NCBI GenBank assembly: GCA_965248255.1
Contig: CBDFIW010000002.1
Location: forward strand, 682,001 to 746,000
Source of the DNA: JAKZVK01 sp965248255
GTDB lineage: Bacteria > Acidobacteriota > Terriglobia > Bryobacterales > UBA6623
Direction of reading: 5' to 3'
DNA: 64,000 nucleotides
This document shows, in pieces, positions 26,415-35,702 of this stretch. The notes under the pieces were generated by a model. That model was not told the origin of the DNA, searched no databases, and was given only the letters and a program-made list of their open reading frames with translations. A program made the position numbers and the translations under genes. How positions within the stretch are numbered: position 1 is the first letter of the stretch; each line of letters starts with the position of its first letter.

Positions 26415-26489
26415 GCGTGTCTCCCTAGGCGGTCTGTTTCTCGACATCGGTAGTGTGACATCGTCTCGTGGCGGAGGACGAGGTCCATT

Positions 26490-28442
26490 TTACTTTCCCA
26501 GTTTCTCCAGCGCCGATCTGGCTTGGACGTGATCCGGGTCTCGATCAAGCAGTCTCCCCAACACGGCTACGGCCTTCTCCTTCTCTCCATTCTTCCGATA
26601 CAGCACGGCCAAGACCAGATAGGCCTTATCGAAATCGGGTCGCCTTTTCAGCACCGGCAGCAGGTGTCGGATTCCGGTGACCGTTTCCCCTTGCTGTGCC
26701 AACACGAGTGCGCGGTTGCTGAGCGTCTCCGGATCATTGGGTGTCACCTGAAAGGCCTTGTCCAACAGATCGCGCGCTTTCCCAAGGTCTCCGCGGCCCG
26801 CGTAAAGAAGGCCTAGGCTGTTGAGAAGCCTCACCTCGTTGGGATTCGATGACAGTGCCTTCGTCAATAGTTGCAAAGCATCCTGACTCCGGCCCTGCTG
26901 AACATGGATTGTAGCTAAGTTGTTGAGGGCCTCGGCGTAATTCGACCGCAGCTTTAGGGCGGCGTGAAACTTCGTTGTAGCCTCCTCCGGGCGGCCCTGT
27001 CTGGCAAGGACAACACCAAGATTGTTGTGCGCGTCAGGGTAATCCTGCTTGAGATGCAAAGCTTTCTCAAAAGACTGTTGGGCGCGGGCAAGGGCTCCCG
27101 TATTCATGTAGAGGATCCCGAGGTTGTAGTGCGTGTCGGGATCGGCGGGCGCTGCCTGGCCGGCTCGTTCCAAATGAGAAAGGGCCAACTCAGAGAAACC
27201 CTTGGCGTGGAAGGCCAGTCCGAGTTGAGAATAATTCCGCCGAGGATTGGTCAGATAGAAACGTCCGGCGAACGGCAGGGCTCGCGCCAGGCGTTCGGAA
27301 CGATTGTCGTTGCGTTGAGAAAGATCCGCAAGTATTTGGCTGACGCCGACCGGACCTTCATATACCTTTGTTATCAGTCCTTCTTCGCTCAGCAGGAACG
27401 TCGTAGGGACCTGCATGTTGGATCTTCGATTAAAGAGATATCTCTTCAGGATATTGTATTTCCCGGTGAGCTCCTCGTCGGCCAAAAGGACCGGGAACGT
27501 CAACCCGTGTTCCTTGGCGAACTTTTTCACCGTGAGTCGCTGATCCGGCTCGTCCGCGGCAATGGCGAGGAGTCGGGCTCCGGCGCCGCGGAGTTGGTCC
27601 CGCGACTCCTGAAAGTGGCGTAACTCCGCCCGACAGGGAGGGCACCAGGTCGCCCAGAAATTGACGATCAGAGGCTTTCCGCGATAGTCCGCCAGACGAT
27701 GCAATCGGCCGTTGAGGTCCTGGAGATCGAAGTCAGGCGCGGGCAGCGGGTCCACCAGCCACGTGCCGCTGTTCTCTGGAGAGGTTTCTGGAGACGCAGG
27801 GGCGGAAGCGACCTGTGTGGCTGGCGTTGCATCCTGCACTGCCCGAGGCCGTTGAAACGGTTCTGAGACCAGTTCGTCAGATCCCTCACGGACGGTGATT
27901 CTGTGGTTGATCGGCACGGCGGAGAGCTCCTGGACGAGTCCCGAAGGCCACTCGATCCTGAGCTTGCCGATTTCCTTTGTATCGCCAAGACCGAACAGAA
28001 GGCCTTTGGAATGCTGCGATAGAAACCCCGACCCCAGCCGCACCGCTTTGGTCATGGGTCTGCCGGAGCCGAATACAGTGACCCGAGCGCCCGCCGCGTC
28101 GCGATTACTCTCGCGGCCTCGAAGCTGAACGGTCACCGAGTTGCTCCGGTTTGCAAGGTCATTCCGCAGAATCACGAGACCCGGTTCTGTCCGAGACTTC
28201 AGAATCAAATCCTGGTCGCCGTCCTGATCCAAATCCGTTGTGACAAAGGCTCGGCTGTCGTAGCTGAAATCGAGTTCCGCAACTCCCGACACGTCAGCAA
28301 ACGTTCCGTCGCCGTTGTTCAGGTAAAGCAGATTTCGTTCATGACTGCTCCACGAGCCGTCCTCGTGAAGGAGCTCTTGGATCGCCGCCCAGGCATTCTC
28401 ATAGCTTCGTGATGTGCCCGCGTTCGCCGGCGATTGCGACAC
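26490..28442 (-). CDS. ASPIC/UnbV - TlpA thioredoxin - TPR protein (C-terminal part of a split gene)
   Basis: Same frame as 28464-30290, separated only by a TGA at 28466-28464; the intervening codons read SFFWRQVVSQSP, natural protein sequence. Domains: end of the FG-GAP propeller (DLDQDGDQDLIL, 70-81), ASPIC/UnbV (about 100-185, ending EWPSGLVQEL), a linker, a TlpA-like thioredoxin domain with WCPPC (266-270), and eight or more TPR units from about 400 to the end. The TlpA part would act on disulfides or as a peroxiredoxin-like reductase outside the cytoplasm; the TPRs would bind partners. The apparent GTG start at 28442 has no ribosome-binding site, so I regard it as the second half of a gene of about 1270 codons. 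Confidence 0.85.
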   Translation of the reverse strand: MSQSPANAGTSRSYENAWAAIQELLHEDGSWSSHERNLLYLNNGDGTFADVSGVAELDFSYDSRAFVTTDLDQDGDQDLILKSRTEPGLVILRNDLANRSNSVTVQLRGRESNRDAAGARVTVFGSGRPMTKAVRLGSGFLSQHSKGLLFGLGDTKEIGKLRIEWPSGLVQELSAVPINHRITVREGSDELVSEPFQRPRAVQDATPATQVASAPASPETSPENSGTWLVDPLPAPDFDLQDLNGRLHRLADYRGKPLIVNFWATWCPPCRAELRHFQESRDQLRGAGARLLAIAADEPDQRLTVKKFAKEHGLTFPVLLADEELTGKYNILKRYLFNRRSNMQVPTTFLLSEEGLITKVYEGPVGVSQILADLSQRNDNRSERLARALPFAGRFYLTNPRRNYSQLGLAFHAKGFSELALSHLERAGQAAPADPDTHYNLGILYMNTGALARAQQSFEKALHLKQDYPDAHNNLGVVLARQGRPEEATTKFHAALKLRSNYAEALNNLATIHVQQGRSQDALQLLTKALSSNPNEVRLLNSLGLLYAGRGDLGKARDLLDKAFQVTPNDPETLSNRALVLAQQGETVTGIRHLLPVLKRRPDFDKAYLVLAVLYRKNGEKEKAVAVLGRLLDRDPDHVQARSALEKLGK

Positions 28443-28463
28443 AACTTGCCGCCAGAAGAAACT

Positions 28464-30290
28464 TCAAAGGTCCGGCGCGTCGGAGTTGGTCATCAAACCG
28501 TTGGCAATGTAAAGATCCTCGTGCCCGTCGTTGTCGAAGTCGGCGCTGTCGCTGCTCCAAGCCCAGTGTCCGCGTTCCACCATTGCAGCGAAGCTCACGT
28601 CTTCAAAGGTCCCATCACCGCGATTGCGGAACAGCGAGTTACCCTTGGCGTGGCGCTTGTACATGCCTCCGAGTTGGCTCGAGACACCGTGTGGAAAGCG
28701 AGGCTGCGACGTGATGCGCAAACCTGCCGACGACCACATGTTTCCTGTGTATAGGTCGGGCAGGCCGTCGCGGTCATAGTCCAGCCACGACACGCTCATG
28801 CCCGCCCCGATGTCTTCCACCCCCGCCTCGGCGGCGATCTCGCTGAGCGTGCCATCACCGTTGTTTCGATACAAATTGTTTCTTCCGAAATCATTCGCGA
28901 CATACAAGTCGGGCCAGCCGTCGCGGTTATAGTCCTCCCAAGATACGGCGAAGCTAAAGCGGCGGTTGTTCTGATCGACGCCGCTCGATTCGGTGACATC
29001 CTCGAATGTTCCATCGCCGCGGTTTCGAAACAGGAAATTCGGCGGCCCGTTGTTCGCATCGTGATAGGGTGTCGCGACCCTGTGCGTTCCCGTCCCGAAG
29101 TGGTATCCATAAGCGCAAATGTAAATGTCCAAATCACCGTCGCGGTCATAGTCCGCCATCGCCGCCGAAGTGAACTGCGCCCTCGGCGTCGCCGAGAATT
29201 GGAACGCCTTGGGTTTGTACTGGAACGCTCCTGCTCCGTCGTTCAAGAACAGGAGTGGCGAAAACGACGTGCAGACAATCAGGTCTTGGTCGCCGTCATT
29301 GTCCACGTCGGCGAACAGCGACATGGAAGTACTGTCTAGAACCGCCACGCCCGCGCGCGCCGTGATGTCATTAAAGGTTCCATCTCCTTCATTGCGGAGC
29401 AGGCGATTGGGGAGACCGGCCGGCTGAGCGACATAGAGATCATCATCCCCATCGTTATCGATGTCGCCCAGGCTGACTCCGTGGGAGCCTTGCCAATTGA
29501 TTCCCGTGGCTCCATCGAGAACGGTCCGCCAGTAATCGATGCCCGGTTTGAGTTGGCGGCCGTAAACCGGGTTGTGCCCCAAAGCCTGCTCGCTGACGTC
29601 CACGAAAAGAGGGCGACGGGCTACATTGCGAGCCTGCTTGACCACCGCCCACTTTGTGACTCGCCATTGCTTGTCTGACGATTGCTTCCACTCGAGTTCC
29701 CACTCGCCGGTCTGCTGACCGCGCCACGAGCCGTCCGGAATCCCCACGATGTCATAGTGGATCCGTGTTGCTAGAACTGGTTCGCTATCCCGTGATGTTA
29801 GAGAGACGCCGACCATCTCGAACTCGGTTGTAAGGATGCGCCGGTATAGGGAGACGAACGTGTGGAATTCCTGTGGAAAGCTTTTCCGGTCCAACTCGAG
29901 GTCTGGAATCGACCTACCGCGAAGGACCTTCAGTAAGGAATCCTGGCGGAGCGTTTCTTCTCGTCCGGTCAGGTGAGTCCCCCGAAACTCGGAGGCCAAG
30001 ATGTCAGCGATCCGAACCGCCTTGGAAGGGCTTTCCTCCAGCAGTTCAGCAAGTTCCGTCAGCTTCGAGAGGGTCTGCTCGGCGTAGGCTTCCGCGGTAT
30101 AGGAGTCCTCTTGGGGGGAGACTTTCCTGAGCAGGTCATCTTCGGGTGAACTGACGTGATACCTGGGAGTCAGAAAGTAGTGCTTGTCCGCTTCTTGATC
30201 AGAAGCCTGACCAGGAATAGCGAAAACACAGAGCAAGGCCCAGACCACGAGAATCGTCTGCAACCAGCCCTGCGGGCTTCTTGTCCTCAT
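28464..30290 (-). CDS. FG-GAP/VCBS-repeat protein (N-terminal part of a split gene)
   Basis: A secreted 608-residue product with signal peptide (QTILVVWALLCVFAIPGQAS). After a helical N-terminal part it carries FG-GAP repeats with calcium-type loops: DIDNDGDDDLY, DVDNDGDQDLI, DYDRDGDLDIY, DYNRDGWPDLY, DYDRDGLPDLY and DFDNDGHEDLY. It ends in TNSDAPDL then TGA, directly before the ASPIC/TlpA/TPR part in the same frame. Start at 30290 chosen over 30356 because the signal peptide begins there, with AAAGGGTG upstream. It follows the TonB receptor by about 270 bp on the same strand; a joint role in uptake is an inference. Confidence 0.85.
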   Translation of the reverse strand: MRTRSPQGWLQTILVVWALLCVFAIPGQASDQEADKHYFLTPRYHVSSPEDDLLRKVSPQEDSYTAEAYAEQTLSKLTELAELLEESPSKAVRIADILASEFRGTHLTGREETLRQDSLLKVLRGRSIPDLELDRKSFPQEFHTFVSLYRRILTTEFEMVGVSLTSRDSEPVLATRIHYDIVGIPDGSWRGQQTGEWELEWKQSSDKQWRVTKWAVVKQARNVARRPLFVDVSEQALGHNPVYGRQLKPGIDYWRTVLDGATGINWQGSHGVSLGDIDNDGDDDLYVAQPAGLPNRLLRNEGDGTFNDITARAGVAVLDSTSMSLFADVDNDGDQDLIVCTSFSPLLFLNDGAGAFQYKPKAFQFSATPRAQFTSAAMADYDRDGDLDIYICAYGYHFGTGTHRVATPYHDANNGPPNFLFRNRGDGTFEDVTESSGVDQNNRRFSFAVSWEDYNRDGWPDLYVANDFGRNNLYRNNGDGTLSEIAAEAGVEDIGAGMSVSWLDYDRDGLPDLYTGNMWSSAGLRITSQPRFPHGVSSQLGGMYKRHAKGNSLFRNRGDGTFEDVSFAAMVERGHWAWSSDSADFDNDGHEDLYIANGLMTNSDAPDL

Positions 30291-30360
30291 CACCCTTTGG
30301 GTGCCCGAGCTGGCACGGTTGATCCTCGATCTTCCTGAACATGGAGGGCTTCCCATTCTC

Positions 30361-30475
30361 CCTCGCCCCTACCGGGGCTCCCTGTGTGGCGGGTGCCGAG
30401 TTCCCACGGCTCGCGCCGTGGGCTACTCTCCAGCGTCCGCTACGCGGACTAGGCTCCTCTGTTGCCGGCAGGCTT
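30361..30475. repeat. Cluster of three short palindromes
   Basis: CCCCTACCGGGG (30366-30377), CCCACGGCTCGCGCCGTGGG (30403-30422) and GTCCGCTACGCGGAC (30435-30449) in the space between the TonB receptor stop and the FG-GAP gene. The first is related to the TGTAGGGGC element; the second is the same type as the palindromes flanking IS481 (61604, 63153). Possible mRNA processing or termination structure, or a composite mobile repeat. Confidence 0.8.
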
Positions 30476-30559
30476 ACGGACAGTTTAGGTCCGTGCCCCC
30501 AAATTCTGTGTGGAGGCACGGATCTCAGAGCATTTGCTAGTAGCTCGCTACACCGAAGG

Positions 30560-33500
30560 TCACCAGTGCAGCCGCAGACCGAGCTGGATCTCCCTGTGGC
30601 CACAACCCGCCGGTCTTCGACATTCGCCGAATATCTGGCCGAACCGCGCGTCACTGATGTTAGTGTTCGGTGTGCCAAAGTTCGTCCGATTGAGCGCATT
30701 GAACATCTCCGCCCGGAAGTCGATGCCGGCATCCTCGTTCCAGAACGGCAGGAAGAACGTTTTCTTGATCGACAGGTCCCAGGTTGCCAGCCCAGGCGTC
30801 CGCAAGATGTTCCGAGCCGAAGTGCCAAAGGTGAAAGGCGGCGGCGCCTCGAAGCACGCTCTGTCCCAGAATCTTTCTCGGCTCTGCGAACTCTTCGGAA
30901 GGTTCCCGTCGCAGATGCGGTTGGGCCTGACGCCTCGGCCGGTGTTGCTGCCGACGATACCGCTGACCCTGGGGGTGACCGGAAGGCCGCTTTGCATAGT
31001 CACAATGCCACCCAGCTCCCAGCCGTCGATGAGCACTCCCGCGCCCCCGGGCCGACTGCTGCCGAAGGCACGGCCCTTGCCGAAGGGTAACTCGTAGGCG
31101 TACGCTATTGTGAAGCGTTGCGGCAGGTCGAATTCGGCCAGCGCCTTCTCGCACTCCAGGCAGTTGATGTCCTGCTGCCGCCCATCGACAAGCTCGTCCC
31201 CGTTGCTGATTGCCTTCCCGAGGGTATAGCCCAGCAGGAAGCTGAGCCCATACTTCATCCGCTTGTTGGCTTTCAAGGTGAACCCGTGATAGGTGCTGAA
31301 CTGGTTGTTGCTGTAGACCTGAACCGGTCCAAAGCCCGGGTAGGGCCGCCGTTCCTGCACGGGTTCCGGTCCGGGCACGGGCGCCTGGTTTCTATCGATG
31401 GTGCTGATGTTCTTCACACCGTGGTTGCCGGTGTAACCCACCTCCACCATCAAGTCGGGAGATATCTGGCGCTGGATGTTAAAATTCCACATCTCGACGT
31501 AACCGTTGAGGAACTTTTGCGGCCCTCCCTTAGCTGGGAAGGTCCAGACACGAATCGGTGGCGGAAGCCCCGCGTCGTCGAATCCGGTGGACACCAGCGA
31601 AAGGGTAGGCGTCAGTGGGTCGGAGAAGAATTGGGCGCGAAGCGTGAATGGCGGCACCACGGAGATGCATCGGATCCCCAGGGCCCCCGGTGAGGAAAAG
31701 AAGATCCCCCCGCCTCCCCGAATCACGGTCTTCCGATCGTCCCCCAAGGCGTACGCAAAACCGAGCCGCGGACTGAAGTTGTTCGTGTCGGCATCGTAAA
31801 CCCCCTTCCCATCAATGAATCTGATAGGGATGTCGGGGCGCGTGTTCGCGTAGAAGCCCCGGACATCGAAATTGGGATTGTCGCCGACGCGATTCGGGAA
31901 AACAAACCCGCCGAGTTGCTCATCGAATCCTGCCAAGACAAGGTCATTGACCGGCAGGTGGAGGTCGTAGCGCAGCCCAATGTTCAGCGTGAGGCGGTCA
32001 TTCACTCGCCAATCGTCCTGAATGAACGTGCCGATCTGCCACACCGCCGGCTCCGTGATGGGACTGTCACCAGCCTTCGTCAATCCCGACGGAACATCGA
32101 GTAGCGCATCAGCCACGGAGTGGCCGGTAAACTGTCCCGAATAGCTGCCGCTCCCATTCTGCTTGGTCCCGAGAGGGAAGCTCCTCATTTCGGAGCGAAT
32201 CACGCCGCCGCCAAACCTGATCGAGTGTCGGCCCTTGATCCAGGTCGCTGTGTCATTCACCTCGGTGTTGTTCATCTCCTGGATTACGACCTGGCCGGTG
32301 CGAATGCTTTGGTACGTAGCCGGGCCGACACTGTGTGGGAGTGTGAGATCGTTCACTGCTCCAGGCGCCAGTCCGATGCTCTCCACACCCAGGTTCGTTC
32401 TGAACTGCTCCGAGTTGATGATCTCGGCATCGTCATTGTTGACCCAGCGGGTTCTGCCGAACCGCACTTCGTTGAACAGCGTGGGGCTGAAGATCTTCTG
32501 GTAGCCAATGGCGAGGCCGCTCGGGTCGATGGTTTTGAACCCGCCGCTGAGGCCGGGAATCAGACCGGGGCGAAATCCTTGGAATCTGCCTAGCGACCAG
32601 CGGACATAGACTTTGTCATCGTCCGTGATGTTGTGGTCCGTGCGCGCCAGGAACCGGTCGTTCTCCCCGGAGAGAGGCGACTGGTTGACGTAATTATTGG
32701 CGTCCGGTCCGGCCCCCGGAATGTTGGGACTGGGGTAGTAGCCCATAATCGCCGAGAGCACCGGATCAATCTGGGAGCTGGGGACTCGGTTGTTGGGGAA
32801 GGGGTCACCGGTGAACGGGTCGTGGATGTCCTGCCCGATGTCGCCACCTAACTGGGCCGGACTGGGAATCCTGCCAAACCTGATACTCTCGCGGCCCTCC
32901 CGTATGCCCTCGTAGCTCGCGAACCAGAAATGTTTGTTGCGAGCGAATGGGCCGCCGGCGGTACCTCCGAACTGGTTATAACGCAGGGCGGGCTGTTTGC
33001 GCCCCGCGGCGAAAAAGCCGGGGGCATCCAGCCTGTCGTTGCGCAGGAATTCGAACGCGGACCCGTGGAAGCTGTTGGTTCCTGATTTGGTCACCACCAT
33101 GACGCTCAGCCCGGCGGCCTGGTGCTCGGCATTGAACGTGGCCGTCTCCGCCTTGAACTCACGGACTGCGTCCACCGAAGGCCGTTCGATCAGGCTGTTG
33201 GTGGCGTTCTCACGGTTGGAAATCCCGTCCATGTGGTAGTTGTTGTGGTCACCCATCAAGCCGCTGGCAGCAAACAGTTCCTCGCCGGTCCAAGCACTGG
33301 TTCCTCCGCGGTTGATGCCCGCGGTCAGGAGCGCTAACTGCATGAAGTCACGCCCATTCAGGGGCAACTCTACAATCTGGTCGTTCTCGATGACCTGGCC
33401 CGTTTCCGACGTCGCCGTCTCCAGCAGAGGCGCCTGGCCGGTGACCTCAATCGTTTCAGTCACCTCCCCCAACTCGAGCGCGATGTCGAGTTGGCCTCTC

Positions 33501-33820
33501 TGATTTATCAGGAGAAGGACGCCGGAAACGGTCTGCCGCTTGAAGCCGGACATCTCCGCGTGGACATCATAGGTTCCCGGTGCCAGATTCGGTATCAGGT
33601 ACTGGCCGAACTCGTTGGTCTCCGCGGTCGCGGACACGCCCGTTTCGGTGTTAAGGGCCTGGACGCTCGCCCCAACGATCGCGGCGGCGGTCGGATCTGT
33701 TACGGATCCCAAAAGGGTAGAGTTTTGGGCCTGAGCCGCGGTTGGACCCATGACCAAGATCAGAATTGTGACGGCCAACGCAAGAGCGAATCGCCGCGAA
33801 TTGTGTAGCCTGCCTCGCAT
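30560..33820 (-). CDS. Oar-like TonB-dependent receptor with carboxypeptidase-regulatory domain
   Basis: A 1086-residue outer-membrane receptor that should import a large nutrient using TonB energy. Signal peptide to about residue 31 (AAQA-Q), a carboxypeptidase-regulatory-like beta-sandwich (about 35-118, GSVTDPTAAAIVGASV), a plug domain (about 130-240, with VELPLNGRDFMQLALLTAGI) and a beta-barrel ending in IQLGLRLHW, whose final aromatic residue is the usual barrel-assembly signal. Start preceded by GGGAGGTTGTAAAC. No SusD gene is near; the adjacent FG-GAP/ASPIC protein may take that role (inference). The ligand is unknown; the many sialidase-like genes around it suggest a glycan. Confidence 0.92.
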   Translation of the reverse strand: MRGRLHNSRRFALALAVTILILVMGPTAAQAQNSTLLGSVTDPTAAAIVGASVQALNTETGVSATAETNEFGQYLIPNLAPGTYDVHAEMSGFKRQTVSGVLLLINQRGQLDIALELGEVTETIEVTGQAPLLETATSETGQVIENDQIVELPLNGRDFMQLALLTAGINRGGTSAWTGEELFAASGLMGDHNNYHMDGISNRENATNSLIERPSVDAVREFKAETATFNAEHQAAGLSVMVVTKSGTNSFHGSAFEFLRNDRLDAPGFFAAGRKQPALRYNQFGGTAGGPFARNKHFWFASYEGIREGRESIRFGRIPSPAQLGGDIGQDIHDPFTGDPFPNNRVPSSQIDPVLSAIMGYYPSPNIPGAGPDANNYVNQSPLSGENDRFLARTDHNITDDDKVYVRWSLGRFQGFRPGLIPGLSGGFKTIDPSGLAIGYQKIFSPTLFNEVRFGRTRWVNNDDAEIINSEQFRTNLGVESIGLAPGAVNDLTLPHSVGPATYQSIRTGQVVIQEMNNTEVNDTATWIKGRHSIRFGGGVIRSEMRSFPLGTKQNGSGSYSGQFTGHSVADALLDVPSGLTKAGDSPITEPAVWQIGTFIQDDWRVNDRLTLNIGLRYDLHLPVNDLVLAGFDEQLGGFVFPNRVGDNPNFDVRGFYANTRPDIPIRFIDGKGVYDADTNNFSPRLGFAYALGDDRKTVIRGGGGIFFSSPGALGIRCISVVPPFTLRAQFFSDPLTPTLSLVSTGFDDAGLPPPIRVWTFPAKGGPQKFLNGYVEMWNFNIQRQISPDLMVEVGYTGNHGVKNISTIDRNQAPVPGPEPVQERRPYPGFGPVQVYSNNQFSTYHGFTLKANKRMKYGLSFLLGYTLGKAISNGDELVDGRQQDINCLECEKALAEFDLPQRFTIAYAYELPFGKGRAFGSSRPGGAGVLIDGWELGGIVTMQSGLPVTPRVSGIVGSNTGRGVRPNRICDGNLPKSSQSRERFWDRACFEAPPPFTFGTSARNILRTPGLATWDLSIKKTFFLPFWNEDAGIDFRAEMFNALNRTNFGTPNTNISDARFGQIFGECRRPAGCGHREIQLGLRLHW

Positions 33821-33915
33821 GTTTACAACCTCCCTGAGTAGTGCGTAACGCGATGCTGAAAGTGCTTTTTGACTGAACCTCTAGGCGCTGGGAGTTCGCT
33901 TGTCCGTGCGGCTCC

Positions 33916-35175
33916 TTACGCCAGCGTATAACTAGCTCCTTCGACGTACTGCACGCCCTGTTCATCAAAAAGATGATAGGCCGTGAAAATCTCGCCGCTG
34001 TCTAGCTGCACCGAGCTGGGATAGCCGATGTGATACGGGAATCCACGCCCGCGGCGGGGAGGGTTCTGCGGAATCTCGTATGCGTGGATGACGAACTCGT
34101 TGGCCCCATCCCAGCTCAATCCATCGTCGGAGACGGCGCCGAAAACGCCCATGGGCTTCTCGGGCGGCCGCCGGCCATAGGTGCAAAGGATACGGCCGTC
34201 GCTGAGCTGAATCAGGTCGGCCGGGTTGTAGTGGGCGAACAAGGTGGTTCTCTTGGGTTCGGTCCAACTCGCGCCGCCATCGTCCGATACGGTCACAAAC
34301 AGGTAGCCGCCACTGCGGTGACGGCCGGCCCACTGCGGTGCGCGGATCATGCCCAGCAAACGGCCGTCGCGGAGCCGCAGCAGAGCCGGCTCCCAGTAGG
34401 AACGAACGTTCAGCGGGTCGTACGCCATCGTCCCCCAGTAGTACCATTGCTTTCCGCCATCGTCGGAGCGGACGACAAAAGCAACCCAAGTCTGGCCGCC
34501 ACCGATTTCCGGCATCGGATGACGAGAGCGAAGGCCGGAGATGGGCAGCAGCAGGGCGCCATCCGGCATCTCGACAATGGCGTCGCGGACAGCCGCTACG
34601 CGCATCGGCGCAATACGAACCTTTTGCGGTGGGGTCCAGGTGTGACCGTCATCTTCAGACCAGGCCACATGGGGGTTCACAAAGTCGGATGTCCCGCCCC
34701 TAGAATAGTCCGGTGCACCGTCGGCATCCAGAAGCTCGTAGCCGTAAGCGACGGCGACGAGGCGGCCGTCGGAAAGCTTGCTGATGCTGGGAGTCGACCA
34801 CCCGGAATCGTCGCCCTGGGGGAAGATGGTGATTCTATTCTCTTGGTCCCAGGTACGGCCATGATCCCGCGATCGGATCAGGGGGATGCTGCCCGCGTCG
34901 ATATGCTCAACGCCGGGGTCGCGCCCGAAAACGGCAACCAACTCGCCGTCGTCGAGCTTCTCCACCTGAACCTCTCCGCAGAAGTTAGTCGCTTCCCGGT
35001 ACATCTCGAAATGTCGAAGGTTCGAGATGCGCGGTTTTGGGGTGGGGCGAGGCGGGGGAACAGGTGCGGCTCTTGCTCTCTGTGGAGCAACGATGTCGGC
35101 GCTTGCTGCGAGGGTCGCTGTCGCCCCCAGCACAACCGCCGATTCCCGTAGGAAGTTCCTTCGGGTTTGACTCAC
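33916..35175 (-). CDS. Sialidase-like exoenzyme, subfamily D, Tat-exported
   Basis: A 419-residue propeller protein with twin-arginine signal (TRRNFLRESAVVLG) and a proline-rich linker (PVPPPRPTPKP). Asp boxes SRDHGRTW, SEDDGHTW, SDDGGKQW, SDDGGASW and a shortened SDDGLSW. The end GYPSSVQLDSGEIFTAYHLFD is the subfamily C pattern, so D is a distant relative of C1/C2. Start GTG at 35175 follows GGGAGGGCGGTCGA; an in-frame ATG at 35220 lacks such a site. It lies 95 bp upstream of the TonB receptor on the same strand, so the receptor may be transcribed with it. Confidence 0.85.
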   Translation of the reverse strand: MSQTRRNFLRESAVVLGATATLAASADIVAPQRARAAPVPPPRPTPKPRISNLRHFEMYREATNFCGEVQVEKLDDGELVAVFGRDPGVEHIDAGSIPLIRSRDHGRTWDQENRITIFPQGDDSGWSTPSISKLSDGRLVAVAYGYELLDADGAPDYSRGGTSDFVNPHVAWSEDDGHTWTPPQKVRIAPMRVAAVRDAIVEMPDGALLLPISGLRSRHPMPEIGGGQTWVAFVVRSDDGGKQWYYWGTMAYDPLNVRSYWEPALLRLRDGRLLGMIRAPQWAGRHRSGGYLFVTVSDDGGASWTEPKRTTLFAHYNPADLIQLSDGRILCTYGRRPPEKPMGVFGAVSDDGLSWDGANEFVIHAYEIPQNPPRRGRGFPYHIGYPSSVQLDSGEIFTAYHLFDEQGVQYVEGASYTLA

Positions 35176-35282
35176 TCGACCGCCCTCCCGCAAGGGAAGT
35201 TGCCACCAGTGCTGCCCCATCTTAGGCGCATGGTCAATCGGTTGTCAACCCCAACCCGTGATCATCCTGCGTGACGAAGGGT

Positions 35283-35675
35283 AGGGAACGACGGAGACTT
35301 CATCAAGGTCTGGGGGGACGGCCAACAGACACGCTCCTACTGCTACATCGACGACTGCGTGGAGGGCATCTATCGACTGATGCAATCAGACCATGCCGAT
35401 TCTGCCAATCTTGGCACCGAACAGATCGTGTCAATCAATGAGTTGGTCGCCCTCGTGGCGCGCATTGCACAAAAAAGATCCGTACCAAACACGACCTCAC
35501 TAAGCCGCGGGGTGTTCGCGGCCGCAATAGCGACAACAGCCGCCTGCGGCAAGCGCTCCAATGGGAGCCCGCGCTCTCGTTGGATGAAGGCTTGTCGATT
35601 ACCTACGAGTGGATTCGCAACGAGCTGATCCAAGCGGGAAGGCTGCCGAGTGAAACGGCGGAGGCTTCGGTCTGA
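35283..35675 (+). pseudogene. GDP-mannose 3,5-epimerase, C-terminal remnant with frameshift
   Basis: Two frames together give WGDGQQTRSYCYIDDCVEGI and INELVALVARIAQK, then, after the A-run at 35471-35476, RTKHDLTKPRGVRGRNSDN and EWIRNELIQAGRLPSE. This is the C-terminal third of a GDP-mannose 3,5-epimerase-type SDR. The first two thirds, with the NAD-binding motif and catalytic Tyr/Lys, are absent. The frame break sits in a run of six A; seven would restore it. A truncated, non-functional copy on the strand opposite its neighbours. Confidence 0.85.
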
Positions 35676-35702
35676 ATCCGCCCCTGTCGGCCGCCGCGCG
35701 AT

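Noticed and set aside
28464..28466. TGA read as selenocysteine
   Set aside because: No redox motif around the codon, no visible SECIS-like element immediately downstream, and the bridge SFFWRQVV is not a selenoprotein context.
34030..35151. 373-codon plus-strand ORF
   Set aside because: Antisense to sialidase-like D; no recognisable domain.
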